Made by a program: the position numbers and the translations under genes
In this document: positions 32,927 to 41,404 of the stretch, in pieces
Numbering within the stretch: the stretch's first letter is position 1
Layout: every line of letters begins with the position of its first letter
From: Rossellomorea vietnamensis
GTDB lineage: Bacteria; Bacillota; Bacilli; Bacillales; Bacillaceae_B
Direction of reading: 5' to 3'
Assembly: GCF_008180415.1 (NCBI RefSeq)
Contig: NZ_VTEI01000004.1
Coordinates: 92,549-156,548 of the forward strand
DNA length: 64,000 nucleotides
The notes under the pieces: generated by a model
Seen by the model: the letters and a program-made list of their open reading frames with translations, nothing else
Database searches by the model: none
Told to the model about the DNA's origin: nothing

Positions 32927-34981
32927 ATTAATATAGCATCATGGATCATTAAACATAAAAAAGCTGTTTTGGCTGCTTTCGTCCTTATTACGGTGCTCTC
33001 AACAGCCGCGCAGTTTTTTGTATCTGTCAATTACAATATGGTCGATTACTTACCGGAAGACGCCCAGTCGACTCGTGCCATGGAAATCATGGAAGAGGAA
33101 TTCACCGGTGATGTGCCGGATACCCGGGTCATGGTCACCGATGTCACCATACAGGAAGCTTTGGATTATAAAAAAGAATTAGAGAACATAGACGGTATTT
33201 CAAGTGTGATGTGGCTCGATGATATGGTCGATTTAAAAATGCCGCTTGAAATTGCCGATGAAGAAACAGTAGAGAATTACTATAAAGACGGCAATGCCCT
33301 CTTTCAGATCAGTGTCGGAAGCGGGGATGAAGTAAAAGCCACCAATGCCGTTTATGACCTGATCGGCGAAGAAGGCGCGATTGCCGGGGAAGCCATCAAT
33401 ACGGCAAGTTCGCAGACAATGGCCGGTCAGGAATCCATGTATGCGGCAATGCTGCTGGTGCCGATCATCATCCTGATCCTGGTCGTCTCCACAACATCTT
33501 GGGTAGAGCCGCTGTTTTTCCTGACGGCAATTGGGGTTTCGGTCCTGATCAACTTAGGAACGAACATTTTTATGGGAGAAGTTTCGTTCGTTACCCAGTC
33601 GGTTGCGCCAATTTTACAGCTGGCCGTTTCGCTGGATTACGCCGTATTCCTGCTTCATAGTTTTTCCGATTACAGGAAAACCACGAACAGTCCGGAAGAA
33701 GCAATGGAGCTCGCTATGAAGAAGTCCTTCCCGGCCATCATGGCCAGTGCCGCGACGACTTTCTTTGGATTCATGGCACTGACATTCATGAAGTTCGAAA
33801 TCGGGTCCGATCTTGGCTTGAACCTGGTAAAAGGAATTGTCCTGAGCTTTATCAGTGTCATGGTATTCCTGCCTGCATTGACGCTCGTTTTTTACAAATG
33901 GATGGATAAAACGAAGCATAAGAACTTTGTGCCAAGCTTCAAGGGAATCGGAAATAAAGTGATGAAGCTGAAGTTTCCAAGCTTGATCCTAATCGCTGCG
34001 ATTATTGTTCCCGCGTTCCTCGCACAGACGAACACATCGTTTATCTATGGAACTGGAACGCAGCCTGAAGATACACGTGTCGGAAGTGATGCGGTTCTCG
34101 TCAATGAAGCCTTTGGTGAAACGACCTCGATTGTGCTGCTGGTTCCTAAAGGAGATGCGGTGAAAGAGACGGAGCTTGTGGATGACATTGAAGAAATGGA
34201 TTATGTCACAGGCGTCATGGCGTATGCGAATCAGGTTGGTGCAGAAATTCCGCCTGAATACCTGGACGAATCGATTACAAAGGAATTTTACTCTGAAAAT
34301 TACAGCCGGATCATCATCAACACGAACCAGGGAACAGAAGGCGACATTCCTTTTAGCATCGTCGAAAATGTAGAAGAAGCAGCACAGAATTATTATGGAG
34401 ATGACGCGCTCGCTTTGGGTGAAAGTGTGACTCTTTATGATATAAAAAATACGGTTAATAAAGATAATGTTGTCGTCAATGTCCTGACCGTTGTGACGAT
34501 CGCGCTTGTCCTGCTGTTCAGTTTTAAATCGATTTCGATTCCGATTGTGCTGCTGATCACAATCCAGACAGCGGTCTGGATCAACTTGTCGATTCCTTAT
34601 TTTACAAACACATCACTGGTGTTTGTTGGATACTTGATCGTCAGTACGGTACAGCTGGCCGCGACGGTGGATTACGCAATTCTATTCACAGAAGAATATA
34701 ATCATAACCGGAAACGGATGCCGGCAAAGGAAGCAATTGTGAAGACCCTGGATGAAAAGACGTTCTCGATTTCAATTTCGGCTGCGATTTTATCCAGTGT
34801 CGGATTCATCCTATGGATTACGTCATCCAACCCAATCGTCGGCTCGATCGGCCTGCTGATGGGAAGAGGAGCACTTCTGGCTTTCATCATGGTCCTGTTC
34901 GCCCTGCCGGCCATGCTCGTCGTATTCGATAAAGTGATTAAGAAAACAACTTACAAATCAAACTTTTATGAGGAGAAATGA
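32927..34981 (+). CDS. MMPL/RND family exporter
   Basis: A membrane protein of about 684 residues with the MMPL layout: TM1, an outside domain, TM2-6, a second outside domain and TM7-12. Paired conserved stretches SLDYAVFLLHSFSDYR and TVDYAILFTEEYNHNR carry the proton-relay Asp-Tyr motifs. No ATG fits the N-terminus. The frame begins, just after an in-frame TGA, with ATT 32927 (INIASWIIKHKKAVLAAF), 10 nt after GAGAGG; starting at TTG 32969 would cut TM1. Alternatively an extra A in ATGAAAAATC at 32917 shifts the frame. It overlaps the next gene and should act with it; the substrate is unknown. Confidence 0.82.
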   Translation: MNIASWIIKHKKAVLAAFVLITVLSTAAQFFVSVNYNMVDYLPEDAQSTRAMEIMEEEFTGDVPDTRVMVTDVTIQEALDYKKELENIDGISSVMWLDDMVDLKMPLEIADEETVENYYKDGNALFQISVGSGDEVKATNAVYDLIGEEGAIAGEAINTASSQTMAGQESMYAAMLLVPIIILILVVSTTSWVEPLFFLTAIGVSVLINLGTNIFMGEVSFVTQSVAPILQLAVSLDYAVFLLHSFSDYRKTTNSPEEAMELAMKKSFPAIMASAATTFFGFMALTFMKFEIGSDLGLNLVKGIVLSFISVMVFLPALTLVFYKWMDKTKHKNFVPSFKGIGNKVMKLKFPSLILIAAIIVPAFLAQTNTSFIYGTGTQPEDTRVGSDAVLVNEAFGETTSIVLLVPKGDAVKETELVDDIEEMDYVTGVMAYANQVGAEIPPEYLDESITKEFYSENYSRIIINTNQGTEGDIPFSIVENVEEAAQNYYGDDALALGESVTLYDIKNTVNKDNVVVNVLTVVTIALVLLFSFKSISIPIVLLITIQTAVWINLSIPYFTNTSLVFVGYLIVSTVQLAATVDYAILFTEEYNHNRKRMPAKEAIVKTLDEKTFSISISAAILSSVGFILWITSSNPIVGSIGLLMGRGALLAFIMVLFALPAMLVVFDKVIKKTTYKSNFYEEK

Positions 34982-36774
34982 TGATGAGAAAAAAACAAAT
35001 ACGTTACACGGCTCTCGCTGCAATGGTCTTCTTGCCTTCATTTCTGAGCCAGCCCGCTCTGGCGGCGACGGAAGGCAATGTCGCTTCAAAAGATGAAGTG
35101 ATCTATGCCACGTTGAACGCAAGCGGAAACCTGGATAATATCTATGTCGTAAACACGCTCGAGGTAGAAAAAGCTGGGGAAATCCTCGATTACGGTAAAT
35201 ACAGCAGCGTCAAGAACCTCACTGATTTAGCGGAAATCAATCAGGAGGGGCAGAAAATTGAAATGGAAGCCCCTGAAGGAAAGTTTTATTATCAAGGAAA
35301 CATGGATAAGGAAACAGAACTGCCCTGGAATGTGAATGTTTCGTATCAGCTTGATGGAAAAAAAGTGAAGGCGGAGGAACTCGCCGGAAAACACGGGCAC
35401 CTGGAAATCTCAGTTGAAATAACGGAGAACGAAAAGGGAGATGCCGCTTTTTATGAAAACTACCTTCTACAGGTATCCTTAGCAATGCCCAACACCTACC
35501 AGGACATTGAAGCACCTGACGGAATGGTCGCCAATGCCGGGAAGAACAAGCAGATCACCTTTACGGTCATGCCCGGCGAAGAGGAAACCCTCAGCGTGGA
35601 GGCAAATGTAGAGAACTTTGAATTTAGTGGAGTTGAAATCGCCGCGGTCCCATCGACGCTCCCGATTGATGCATCAGGAACCGGAAGCATGACAGAAGAC
35701 ATGTCTGAGCTGTCCAGCGGCATCAAGAAATTGAACGATGGTGTCGGTGAACTGGAAACAGGAATTGCTGAGTTACACAATGGATCAGCCGGCCTTCAGG
35801 ATGGTTCGGCACAATATAAAAATGGGATTAGCGAAGTGAACGGTTATTCCGCGGGCCTTGTGAATGGATCGGCTTCGATCCGCGATGCATTGGCGGACAT
35901 TAACCAATCGCTCTCCGGACAGTCCGCCGATATGGACCTTTCAAGTCTGAGTGAACTGCCTGCGGGACTTAAGGGATTAGCGGGAGGCCTGACAGAGGTT
36001 TCTGCTGGCCTTACTGCTTTGCAGGAAAACTACGCAGGAGCTTATGCTGCTTTGGCTGGCGCTATCAATGAGATTCCGGCAGGACAGGTTTCAGAGGAGC
36101 AAATCGCGGCGCTTTATGAAAGCGGAGCGGATACAGCGGTAGTCGACCAGCTTGCAGCTTCTTATGCCGCTGCACAAAAGGTGAAAGCTGTGTATGGTCA
36201 GGTGCAGGAAGCTTTTGCAGCGGTTGAGCCGGCACTCACAGAGCTCAGCGGCTCGGTAAGTACAATCAGCGGACAGCTGACAAAAACGGCGGACAGTATC
36301 TCTGCTTCTCTTCAAGAGACTGACATGAGCGGTTTGGCCGAGCTGCAAAAAGGTATCGCCTCGCTGTCTGCCGAGTACGGTGAGTTCCATTCCGGCTTAG
36401 CCGGTTATACAAATGGAGTAGGAAACCTCGCTTCTTCTTACAGCGAGCTGCACTCAGGCATTGTTGACCTGACAGGCGGCACAAGCGAACTGCAAAATGG
36501 TGTCGGTGACCTCCACGACGGCACTGCCGAGCTATACAAAGAAACAAAAGACCTGCCGGCACAAATGCAGGAAGAAATCGATAAGATGATCTCAGAATAC
36601 GACAAATCAGACTTCGAACCAGTCTCCTTCGTCTCATCCGAAAATGAAAATGTTTCATCCGTCCAGTTCGTCATCAAGACGCAAAGCATTGAACTAGAAG
36701 AACAGGAAGAGAAAAAAGCAGAGCCTGAGAAAGAGAAGGGATTCTGGGAGCTGTTCATGGATTTGTTTAAGTAA
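34978..36774 (+). CDS. Secreted YhgE/Pip-like protein with LxxG heptad repeats
   Basis: A 598-residue exported protein. A signal peptide (RKKQIRYTALAAMVFLPSFL, then AALA) is followed by a beta-rich domain of about 200 residues. Then come long heptad repeats of the type GVGELETGIAELHNGSAGL, characteristic of YhgE/Pip relatives that pack against MMPL/RND transporters. The C-terminus is charged and ends in FWELFMDLFK, perhaps an amphipathic membrane anchor. ATG overlaps the exporter stop (ATGATG at 34978). I infer an accessory subunit that extends the MMPL exporter through the cell wall. Start at 34978 or 34981. Confidence 0.8.
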   Translation: MMMRKKQIRYTALAAMVFLPSFLSQPALAATEGNVASKDEVIYATLNASGNLDNIYVVNTLEVEKAGEILDYGKYSSVKNLTDLAEINQEGQKIEMEAPEGKFYYQGNMDKETELPWNVNVSYQLDGKKVKAEELAGKHGHLEISVEITENEKGDAAFYENYLLQVSLAMPNTYQDIEAPDGMVANAGKNKQITFTVMPGEEETLSVEANVENFEFSGVEIAAVPSTLPIDASGTGSMTEDMSELSSGIKKLNDGVGELETGIAELHNGSAGLQDGSAQYKNGISEVNGYSAGLVNGSASIRDALADINQSLSGQSADMDLSSLSELPAGLKGLAGGLTEVSAGLTALQENYAGAYAALAGAINEIPAGQVSEEQIAALYESGADTAVVDQLAASYAAAQKVKAVYGQVQEAFAAVEPALTELSGSVSTISGQLTKTADSISASLQETDMSGLAELQKGIASLSAEYGEFHSGLAGYTNGVGNLASSYSELHSGIVDLTGGTSELQNGVGDLHDGTAELYKETKDLPAQMQEEIDKMISEYDKSDFEPVSFVSSENENVSSVQFVIKTQSIELEEQEEKKAEPEKEKGFWELFMDLFK

Positions 36775-36778
36775 GAGC

Positions 36779-36813
36779 GGGACGGAGGGACAGGTTCTTT
36801 GTCCCAGTCCGCC
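36779..36813. repeat. REP-like palindrome, long form
   Basis: GGGACGGAGGGACAGGTTCT followed by TTGTCCC and AGTCCGCCC: an inner and an outer palindrome nested. It is positioned directly after the stop codon of the preceding gene, as at 30700 and 40055. Confidence 0.8.
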
Positions 36814-36835
36814 CTAATATATAAATGATAGCAGA

Positions 36836-36869
36836 AGACCTGGTTCCATTTTGGAACCGGGTCTTTTTT
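36836..36869 (+). terminator. Terminator of the MMPL operon
   Basis: AGACCTGGTTCC and GGAACCGGGTCT pair around ATTTT and precede seven T residues. It is nearly the same sequence as the terminator at 40096. Confidence 0.88.
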
Positions 36870-36883
36870 TGATGGTCTTGAAA

Positions 36884-37615
36884 ACCCCTGGCTATGCCGG
36901 GGGTTCCAGAGAGCTTATAGCGTGGTATTAAAAAAACCTCACTTCATGATAGGATAAAGTTGGTTTCCCGACCACTTCATTCCATCATAGAAGGAGGTAT
37001 GCCCTGTGAAGGACATGAACAGTTTAGCATATACAACTTGGAATTGTAAGTATCACTTAGTGTTTGCCCCAAAGTACAGAAGACAAATTATTTATGGAAA
37101 ATACAAAAAGAGTATTGGGCAAATTATACGAGATTTATGTGAGCGGAAAGGTGTTATTATTCATGAAGCAAATGCCTGCCCGGATCACATTCATATGTTG
37201 GTAAGCATCCCACCAAAATTAAGCGTATCTCAATTCATGGGTTACTTAAAAGGAAAAAGCAGCCTCATGATATTTGATCGACATGCCAATTTGAAGTATC
37301 GATATGGGAATCGGAAATTCTGGTGTCGTGGGTTCTATGTAGATACAGTGGGCAGAAATAAGAAGCAAATACAAGAATACATTAAGAATCAGCTAAAGGA
37401 AGATTACATGGCTGACCAGTTAACTTTGTTTGAAGAACATGATCCGTTTACCGGACAGAAAAATCGGAAGAAATAAAGAAATTCTTTAGAATTAGTGAGT
37501 GAATGTGGTGCAGAAGGGAAACCCATTCAGTGGGCCTTTTAGGCCGAGGCCGGTAAGAGAGGCTTCCAGCCGCAGAGCAAACCACCAGTTCACACTGGTG
37601 GTTTTGATTTTATGG
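36884..37615 (+). mobile_element. IS200-type insertion sequence (IS200/IS605 family)
   Basis: The element holds a single tnpA. Its left end carries the hairpin ACCCCTGGCTATGCCGGGGGT (about 36885-36906) and its right end the hairpin ACCACCAG / CTGGTGGT (about 37588-37610), as expected for subterminal hairpins of single-strand transposition. There are no terminal inverted repeats and no target duplication, normal for this family. Exact ends are estimates. Confidence 0.8.
37006..37476 (+). CDS. tnpA: IS200/IS605 family transposase TnpA
   Basis: A 156-residue HUH-type Y1 transposase. The HUH motif is HIHMLVSIP (His-Ile-His) and the nucleophilic Tyr lies in the C-terminal helix QIQEYIKNQ. Further signatures are HLVFAPKYRR near the N-terminus and LKGKSSLMIFDRH. 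The length is standard for IS200, without TnpB. The start is GTG 37006 behind AAGGAGG. It appears intact and could be active. It excises and inserts single-stranded DNA. Confidence 0.92.
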   Translation: MKDMNSLAYTTWNCKYHLVFAPKYRRQIIYGKYKKSIGQIIRDLCERKGVIIHEANACPDHIHMLVSIPPKLSVSQFMGYLKGKSSLMIFDRHANLKYRYGNRKFWCRGFYVDTVGRNKKQIQEYIKNQLKEDYMADQLTLFEEHDPFTGQKNRKK

Positions 37616-37639
37616 AAACTGAGGGAACCCAGCCAGCGT

Positions 37640-38325
37640 TACATGTGAGGCAGGTAGCAGCCAGAAACCCAGCCGGGGTTGGGGACAAACTAAAGTTAGA
37701 TTTTTTTGAATAGTGACTCATATTGGGGATGGTCGATAGAATGGGAAAAATGGCTGATAGAAGTGACGAACTGGTTGATAGGATTAATAAAGTGGTTGAT
37801 AGAAGTACGAAAGTGGTTGATAGAACCGCAAAACCGGTTGATAGAAATAACCCCGAAGTATCTGCACCTCATAATTAACGCAAGAAGCAGCCAGAAACCC
37901 AGCCGGGGCTAGGGTCTAACTAAAGGTTAGTCCTTTTGAAAGGTGCCTCGTATTGGGTAGTGGTCGATAGAATGGGCAAAGTGGCTGATAGAAGTGGCAA
38001 GCTGGTTGATAGGATCAAAAAGTGGTTGATAGAAGTAGGATACTGGTTGATAGAACCGCAAAACCGGTTGATAGAAATAACCCCGAAGTATCTGCATCTC
38101 ATAATTAACGCAGGATACAGCCAGAAACCCAGCCGGGGCTGGGGTCAAACTAAAGTTAGATTTTTTTTGAAAGGTGCCTCGTATTGGGAAGTGGTGGATA
38201 GAATGGGAAAAATGGCTGATAGAAGTGGCGAACTGGTTGATAGAATCAATAAAGTGGTTGATAGAAGTACGATACTGGTTGATAGAATCGCAAAACCGGT
38301 TGATAGAGACAAAACTCCGCACTAT
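37640..38325. repeat. Composite array, family C: three 231-bp blocks of 21-bp TGATAG words
   Basis: Each block starts with a hairpin around CCCAGCCGGGGCTGGG, then TTTTGAA and a run of six TGATAG/CGATAG words exactly 21 bp apart (for example 37734, 37755, 37776, 37797, 37818, 37839). Blocks repeat at 231 and 230 bp (37734, 37965, 38195); 231 is 11 times 21. All words point the same way. Because 21 is a multiple of three, long frames with 7-residue repeats (such as VDR every seventh) stay open on both strands, but these have no start signals and I do not call them genes. Confidence 0.9.
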
Positions 38326-38403
38326 CCTGCTCATCCTTTTAGCCCTGGGAGAAAAGTTACCCTTTTTCCCATAAGATGCCTATCAGAAAAATTCTCCTAT
38401 TAT

Positions 38404-38423
38404 GAATACTCCTAGAAGTATTC
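38404..38423. promoter_or_regulatory. Palindrome upstream of the AbgT-family gene
   Basis: GAATACT and AGTATTC flank six bases, about 95 bp before the start codon. It is a possible operator. Confidence 0.4.
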
Positions 38424-38516
38424 CTTTCTTGGATTCTCTTGACTATAATGTGGATATTGTTTTTTGAGCAATTATTAGAATATTTAATAATAAATGAAAA
38501 AAGGAGGAAGAAAACG

Positions 38517-40040
38517 ATGGAACAAACGAAGAATAATGGTCTCATCATGCGTATGTTAAATGTCATCGAACGTGTCGGAAATAAACTTCCTGACCCGGTC
38601 ACTTTGTTCTTTATCTTTTCTTTACTAGTAGTCGTTTTGTCTGCTCTCTTTTCTTCAATGGGTGTGCAAGTAGAAGACCCGCTGAATGAAGGAGAAATGA
38701 TTGCAGTCAAGAACCTGCTGAGCTCCGAAGGGATTCTGTATCTCTTTGAGAGTGCTGTAACAAACTTCACAAGCTTTGCGCCGCTAGGTACCGTCCTTGT
38801 GACCATGCTTGGTATTGGGATTGCCGAACGCTCCGGATTGATCAGCGCCGCTCTTCGCGGACTGGTTACATCTGTACCGCGCGTGCTTATGACAGCTGCC
38901 CTGGTATTCGGCGGGGTTATGTCGAGTATGGCTGCCGATGCTGGTTATGTCGTATTGACGCCGCTTGGAGCAGTCTTGTTCGCAGGACTTGGACGCCATC
39001 CGCTTGCCGGTCTGGCTGCTGCTTTCGCCGGGGTTTCCGGAGGATTCAGTGCGAACCTATTGCTGACATCACTTGATCCGCTTCTTGGTGGATTGACACA
39101 GGATGCTGCCGCAATCATTAATCCGGATTACGCTGCAGGCATCAACTATGCGATGAACTACTACTTCATGATCGTGTCGGTATTCTTGATCACGATTCTA
39201 GGAACATTGGTAACAGACTTCATCGTTGAACCGCGCCTTGGAAAATATAAAGGCGATGTGAAAGAAGAAGTCGATTATCTAAAACCGGAAGAGAAAAAAG
39301 GGCTGTGGGCAGCACTTGCCGCTTTCCTTCTAACGGTTATTGCCATTGCACTGCTTGTCATCCCATCTTGGGGACCACTGCGCGGCGGGGAAGAGAACCT
39401 GATCGATGCACCGTTCTTCCATACGCTCGTACCGATCATCCTGATCATGTTCTTCATTCCCGGGCTGGTGTACGGCCGAATCACAAAAGCCATTCAGAAT
39501 GACAAAGACGTGGCAAGACAGCTGGCTGAAACAATGGCTACCATGGGTGCCTACATTGTACTTGCCTTTGTCGCGGCACAATTCGTATCTTATTTCAGTG
39601 AGTCCAACCTTGGAACCGTCCTCGCTGTAAAAGGAGCAGAATTCATTGATGCCACTGGCTTTAAAGGAATTCCGCTGATCCTGACATTCATCGTTGTATC
39701 CGGCTTCATCAACCTGTTTATCGGAAGTGCTTCCGCAAAATGGGCCATCATGGCACCGGTCTTCATCCCGATGATGATGCTTTCAGGCTACTCGCCGGAA
39801 TTCACACAGCTCGTTTACAGAATCGCAGACTCCACAACGAACGTCATCTCACCGTTGATGCCATACTTCGCAATCGTTATCGCCTTTGCGCAAAAGTATG
39901 ACAAGAAGGTCGGAATCGGAACGCTGATCTCCACAATGCTTCCATACTCCATCGCCTTCACCATCGGCTGGGTGATCCTGCTGATCATCTGGATGCTTAC
40001 TGGGCTTCCGATCGGTCCTGGATCTTCGATTACGTATTAA
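38517..40040 (+). CDS. AbgT family transporter
   Basis: A 507-residue membrane protein with 11-13 hydrophobic segments from the AbgT family (p-aminobenzoyl-glutamate uptake; some members export sulfonamides). Landmarks are NKLPDPVTLFF near the N-terminus, the re-entrant hairpin region VMSSMAADAGYVVLTPLGA, and the C-terminal IGSASAKWAIMAPVFIP and RIADSTTNVISPLMPYF. ATG 38517 is used because AAAGGAGGAAG lies directly upstream; an extension to 38439 is not supported. It is flanked on both sides by family-C arrays. The physiological substrate is not determined by sequence. Confidence 0.9.
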   Translation: MEQTKNNGLIMRMLNVIERVGNKLPDPVTLFFIFSLLVVVLSALFSSMGVQVEDPLNEGEMIAVKNLLSSEGILYLFESAVTNFTSFAPLGTVLVTMLGIGIAERSGLISAALRGLVTSVPRVLMTAALVFGGVMSSMAADAGYVVLTPLGAVLFAGLGRHPLAGLAAAFAGVSGGFSANLLLTSLDPLLGGLTQDAAAIINPDYAAGINYAMNYYFMIVSVFLITILGTLVTDFIVEPRLGKYKGDVKEEVDYLKPEEKKGLWAALAAFLLTVIAIALLVIPSWGPLRGGEENLIDAPFFHTLVPIILIMFFIPGLVYGRITKAIQNDKDVARQLAETMATMGAYIVLAFVAAQFVSYFSESNLGTVLAVKGAEFIDATGFKGIPLILTFIVVSGFINLFIGSASAKWAIMAPVFIPMMMLSGYSPEFTQLVYRIADSTTNVISPLMPYFAIVIAFAQKYDKKVGIGTLISTMLPYSIAFTIGWVILLIIWMLTGLPIGPGSSITY

Positions 40041-40054
40041 TCGGCTGGCGCTAA

Positions 40055-40084
40055 GGGACGGAGGGACAGGTTCCTTGTCCCGTC
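40055..40084. repeat. REP-like palindrome, long form
   Basis: GGGACGGAGGGACAGGTTCC followed by TTGTCCCGTC, 15 bp after the AbgT stop codon. The same element followed by a similar terminator occurs at 36779. Confidence 0.8.
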
Positions 40085-40095
40085 TGCTTTTGCAG

Positions 40096-40130
40096 AAAGA
40101 CCTGATTCCTTTGGAATCGGGTCTTTTTTA
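40096..40130 (+). terminator. Terminator after the AbgT-family gene
   Basis: AAAGACCTGATTCC and GGAATCGGGTCTTT pair around TTT and precede six T residues. Confidence 0.88.
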
Positions 40131-40167
40131 ACGGCTATTTATCAGAACTATCACATATGTGGCGGTT

Positions 40168-40375
40168 TTAGTCAGAAATCCCAGCCTCGGCTGGGGACCA
40201 ACAAGGGTTTGTTCTTTTGAAAGGTACCTCGAAAAGGGAAATGGGTGATAGAAAGCGGAAAGTGGTTGATAGAAGGGCCAAGCTCGTTGATAAAAGCATG
40301 AAACTCGTCGATAGAACCGTAATTTTCGTTGATAGGGACATCAAACTCGTCGATAGCACCCTCAGCATAAATGTT
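40168..40375. repeat. Family-C block, fourth and diverged copy
   Basis: It repeats the CCCAGCC...GGCTGGG hairpin, the TTTTGAAAGGTACCTCG segment, and TGATAG/CGATAG words at 21-bp intervals, as in 37640-38325, on the other side of the AbgT-family gene. Confidence 0.85.
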
Positions 40376-40387
40376 CCGTAACCATAG

Positions 40388-40430
40388 TTAGTGTAAAGCA
40401 CACTAAATCCACAAGAATAGTGATTATCAC
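40388..40430. promoter_or_regulatory. Two palindromes upstream of the DegV gene
   Basis: TTAGTGT-AAAGC-ACACTAA (40388-40406) and GTGATTATCAC (40420-40430) are perfect inverted repeats, 100-140 bp before the start codon. They are candidate operators. Confidence 0.45.
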
Positions 40431-40527
40431 AATATTAATATCCCTATCTCATGTATAGTTAAAGCAAGACAATATAATAATGCAGAAAGAGTACATGCGC
40501 GAACAATATAACCAAGGGGGAAACAGG

Positions 40528-41382
40528 ATGCGAAGGATCATTTTAACGACCGAAAGCGGTGCCGACTTACCGGAGGACTTGGCCCAAAAGTACAATGTAC
40601 AGGTGGTTCCCATGCACATCATCATGGACGGAAAAGATTATTTAGACGGTACTTTGCCGGTCCAGGAGATCTATGACTATTATGGGCGCACAAAAAAGAT
40701 ACCTTCCACGGCCTCGACCAATGCTCATGAATATGAAGAGTTATTTGCGAGGATCAGACAAGAATCTCCGGACAGCATCATCGTTCATGTCGGTTATACC
40801 TCAAAAGCGTCTTCTTCTTTTCAAAATGCGGTCATTGCCGCGGAAGAATTTCAAGACATTTATCTCATCGATGCCCTCAATGTTACCGGCGGATTAGCGG
40901 CAGTCGTTGTATATGCGGGGGAGCTATTAGAAAAAGAACCGGACATCGATCCAAAACTTTTGGTTGAAAAAATAGAGGAAATCGTTCCGAAATCAAGGCT
41001 GGCTTTCATCCCGGGCAGCCTGGAGTTTCTGAGAGCAGGAGGACGTGTAAGCAACATGGCGTCTCTGATTGGGACTCTTTTAAAAATAAAACCGTGCATA
41101 GAGCTGAAAGATGGCAAGCTTATGTCCACGAAGAAGTACCGCGGAAAAATGAGCGGAGCAGCTGAAAAACTCTTTAAAGATTACTTGAATGAATTCGATA
41201 TTGATAGAGAACAGCAGCTCTATCTGATCTATTCAATCGGACTCGATGAAGCTATCAAACAGCGGATGGACGAGGCTGCCCGCGAAAATGGCTTCCAGAA
41301 GATCAGATGGATCCAGGCAGGCGGAATGATTTCCACTCACTCCGGCGCCGGCGGCTTTGGAGTGGCAGGGTTGGAAAAGTAG
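40528..41382 (+). CDS. DegV family fatty-acid-binding protein
   Basis: A 284-residue DegV protein. The N-terminus RRIILTTESGADLPEDL and the STASTNAHEYEE segment are characteristic. The second half has the SRLAFIPGSLEFLRAGGRVS lid region. DegV/FakB proteins bind a fatty acid and present it to the kinase FakA for phosphorylation and use in phospholipid synthesis; no fakA is nearby. ATG 40528 has AAGGGGG upstream, while the upstream in-frame ATG at 40480 does not. It is followed after 22 bp by the flavoprotein gene, so the two may be co-transcribed. Confidence 0.88.
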   Translation: MRRIILTTESGADLPEDLAQKYNVQVVPMHIIMDGKDYLDGTLPVQEIYDYYGRTKKIPSTASTNAHEYEELFARIRQESPDSIIVHVGYTSKASSSFQNAVIAAEEFQDIYLIDALNVTGGLAAVVVYAGELLEKEPDIDPKLLVEKIEEIVPKSRLAFIPGSLEFLRAGGRVSNMASLIGTLLKIKPCIELKDGKLMSTKKYRGKMSGAAEKLFKDYLNEFDIDREQQLYLIYSIGLDEAIKQRMDEAARENGFQKIRWIQAGGMISTHSGAGGFGVAGLEK

Positions 41383-41404
41383 TACAAAGATTGGAGTGTA
41401 ACAT

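Noticed and set aside
37706-38415. Plus- and minus-strand open frames of 60-159 codons with 7-residue repeats
   Set aside because: They are translations of the 21-bp word array; 21 is divisible by three, so frames stay open on both strands. There is no ribosome-binding site and no non-repeat domain.
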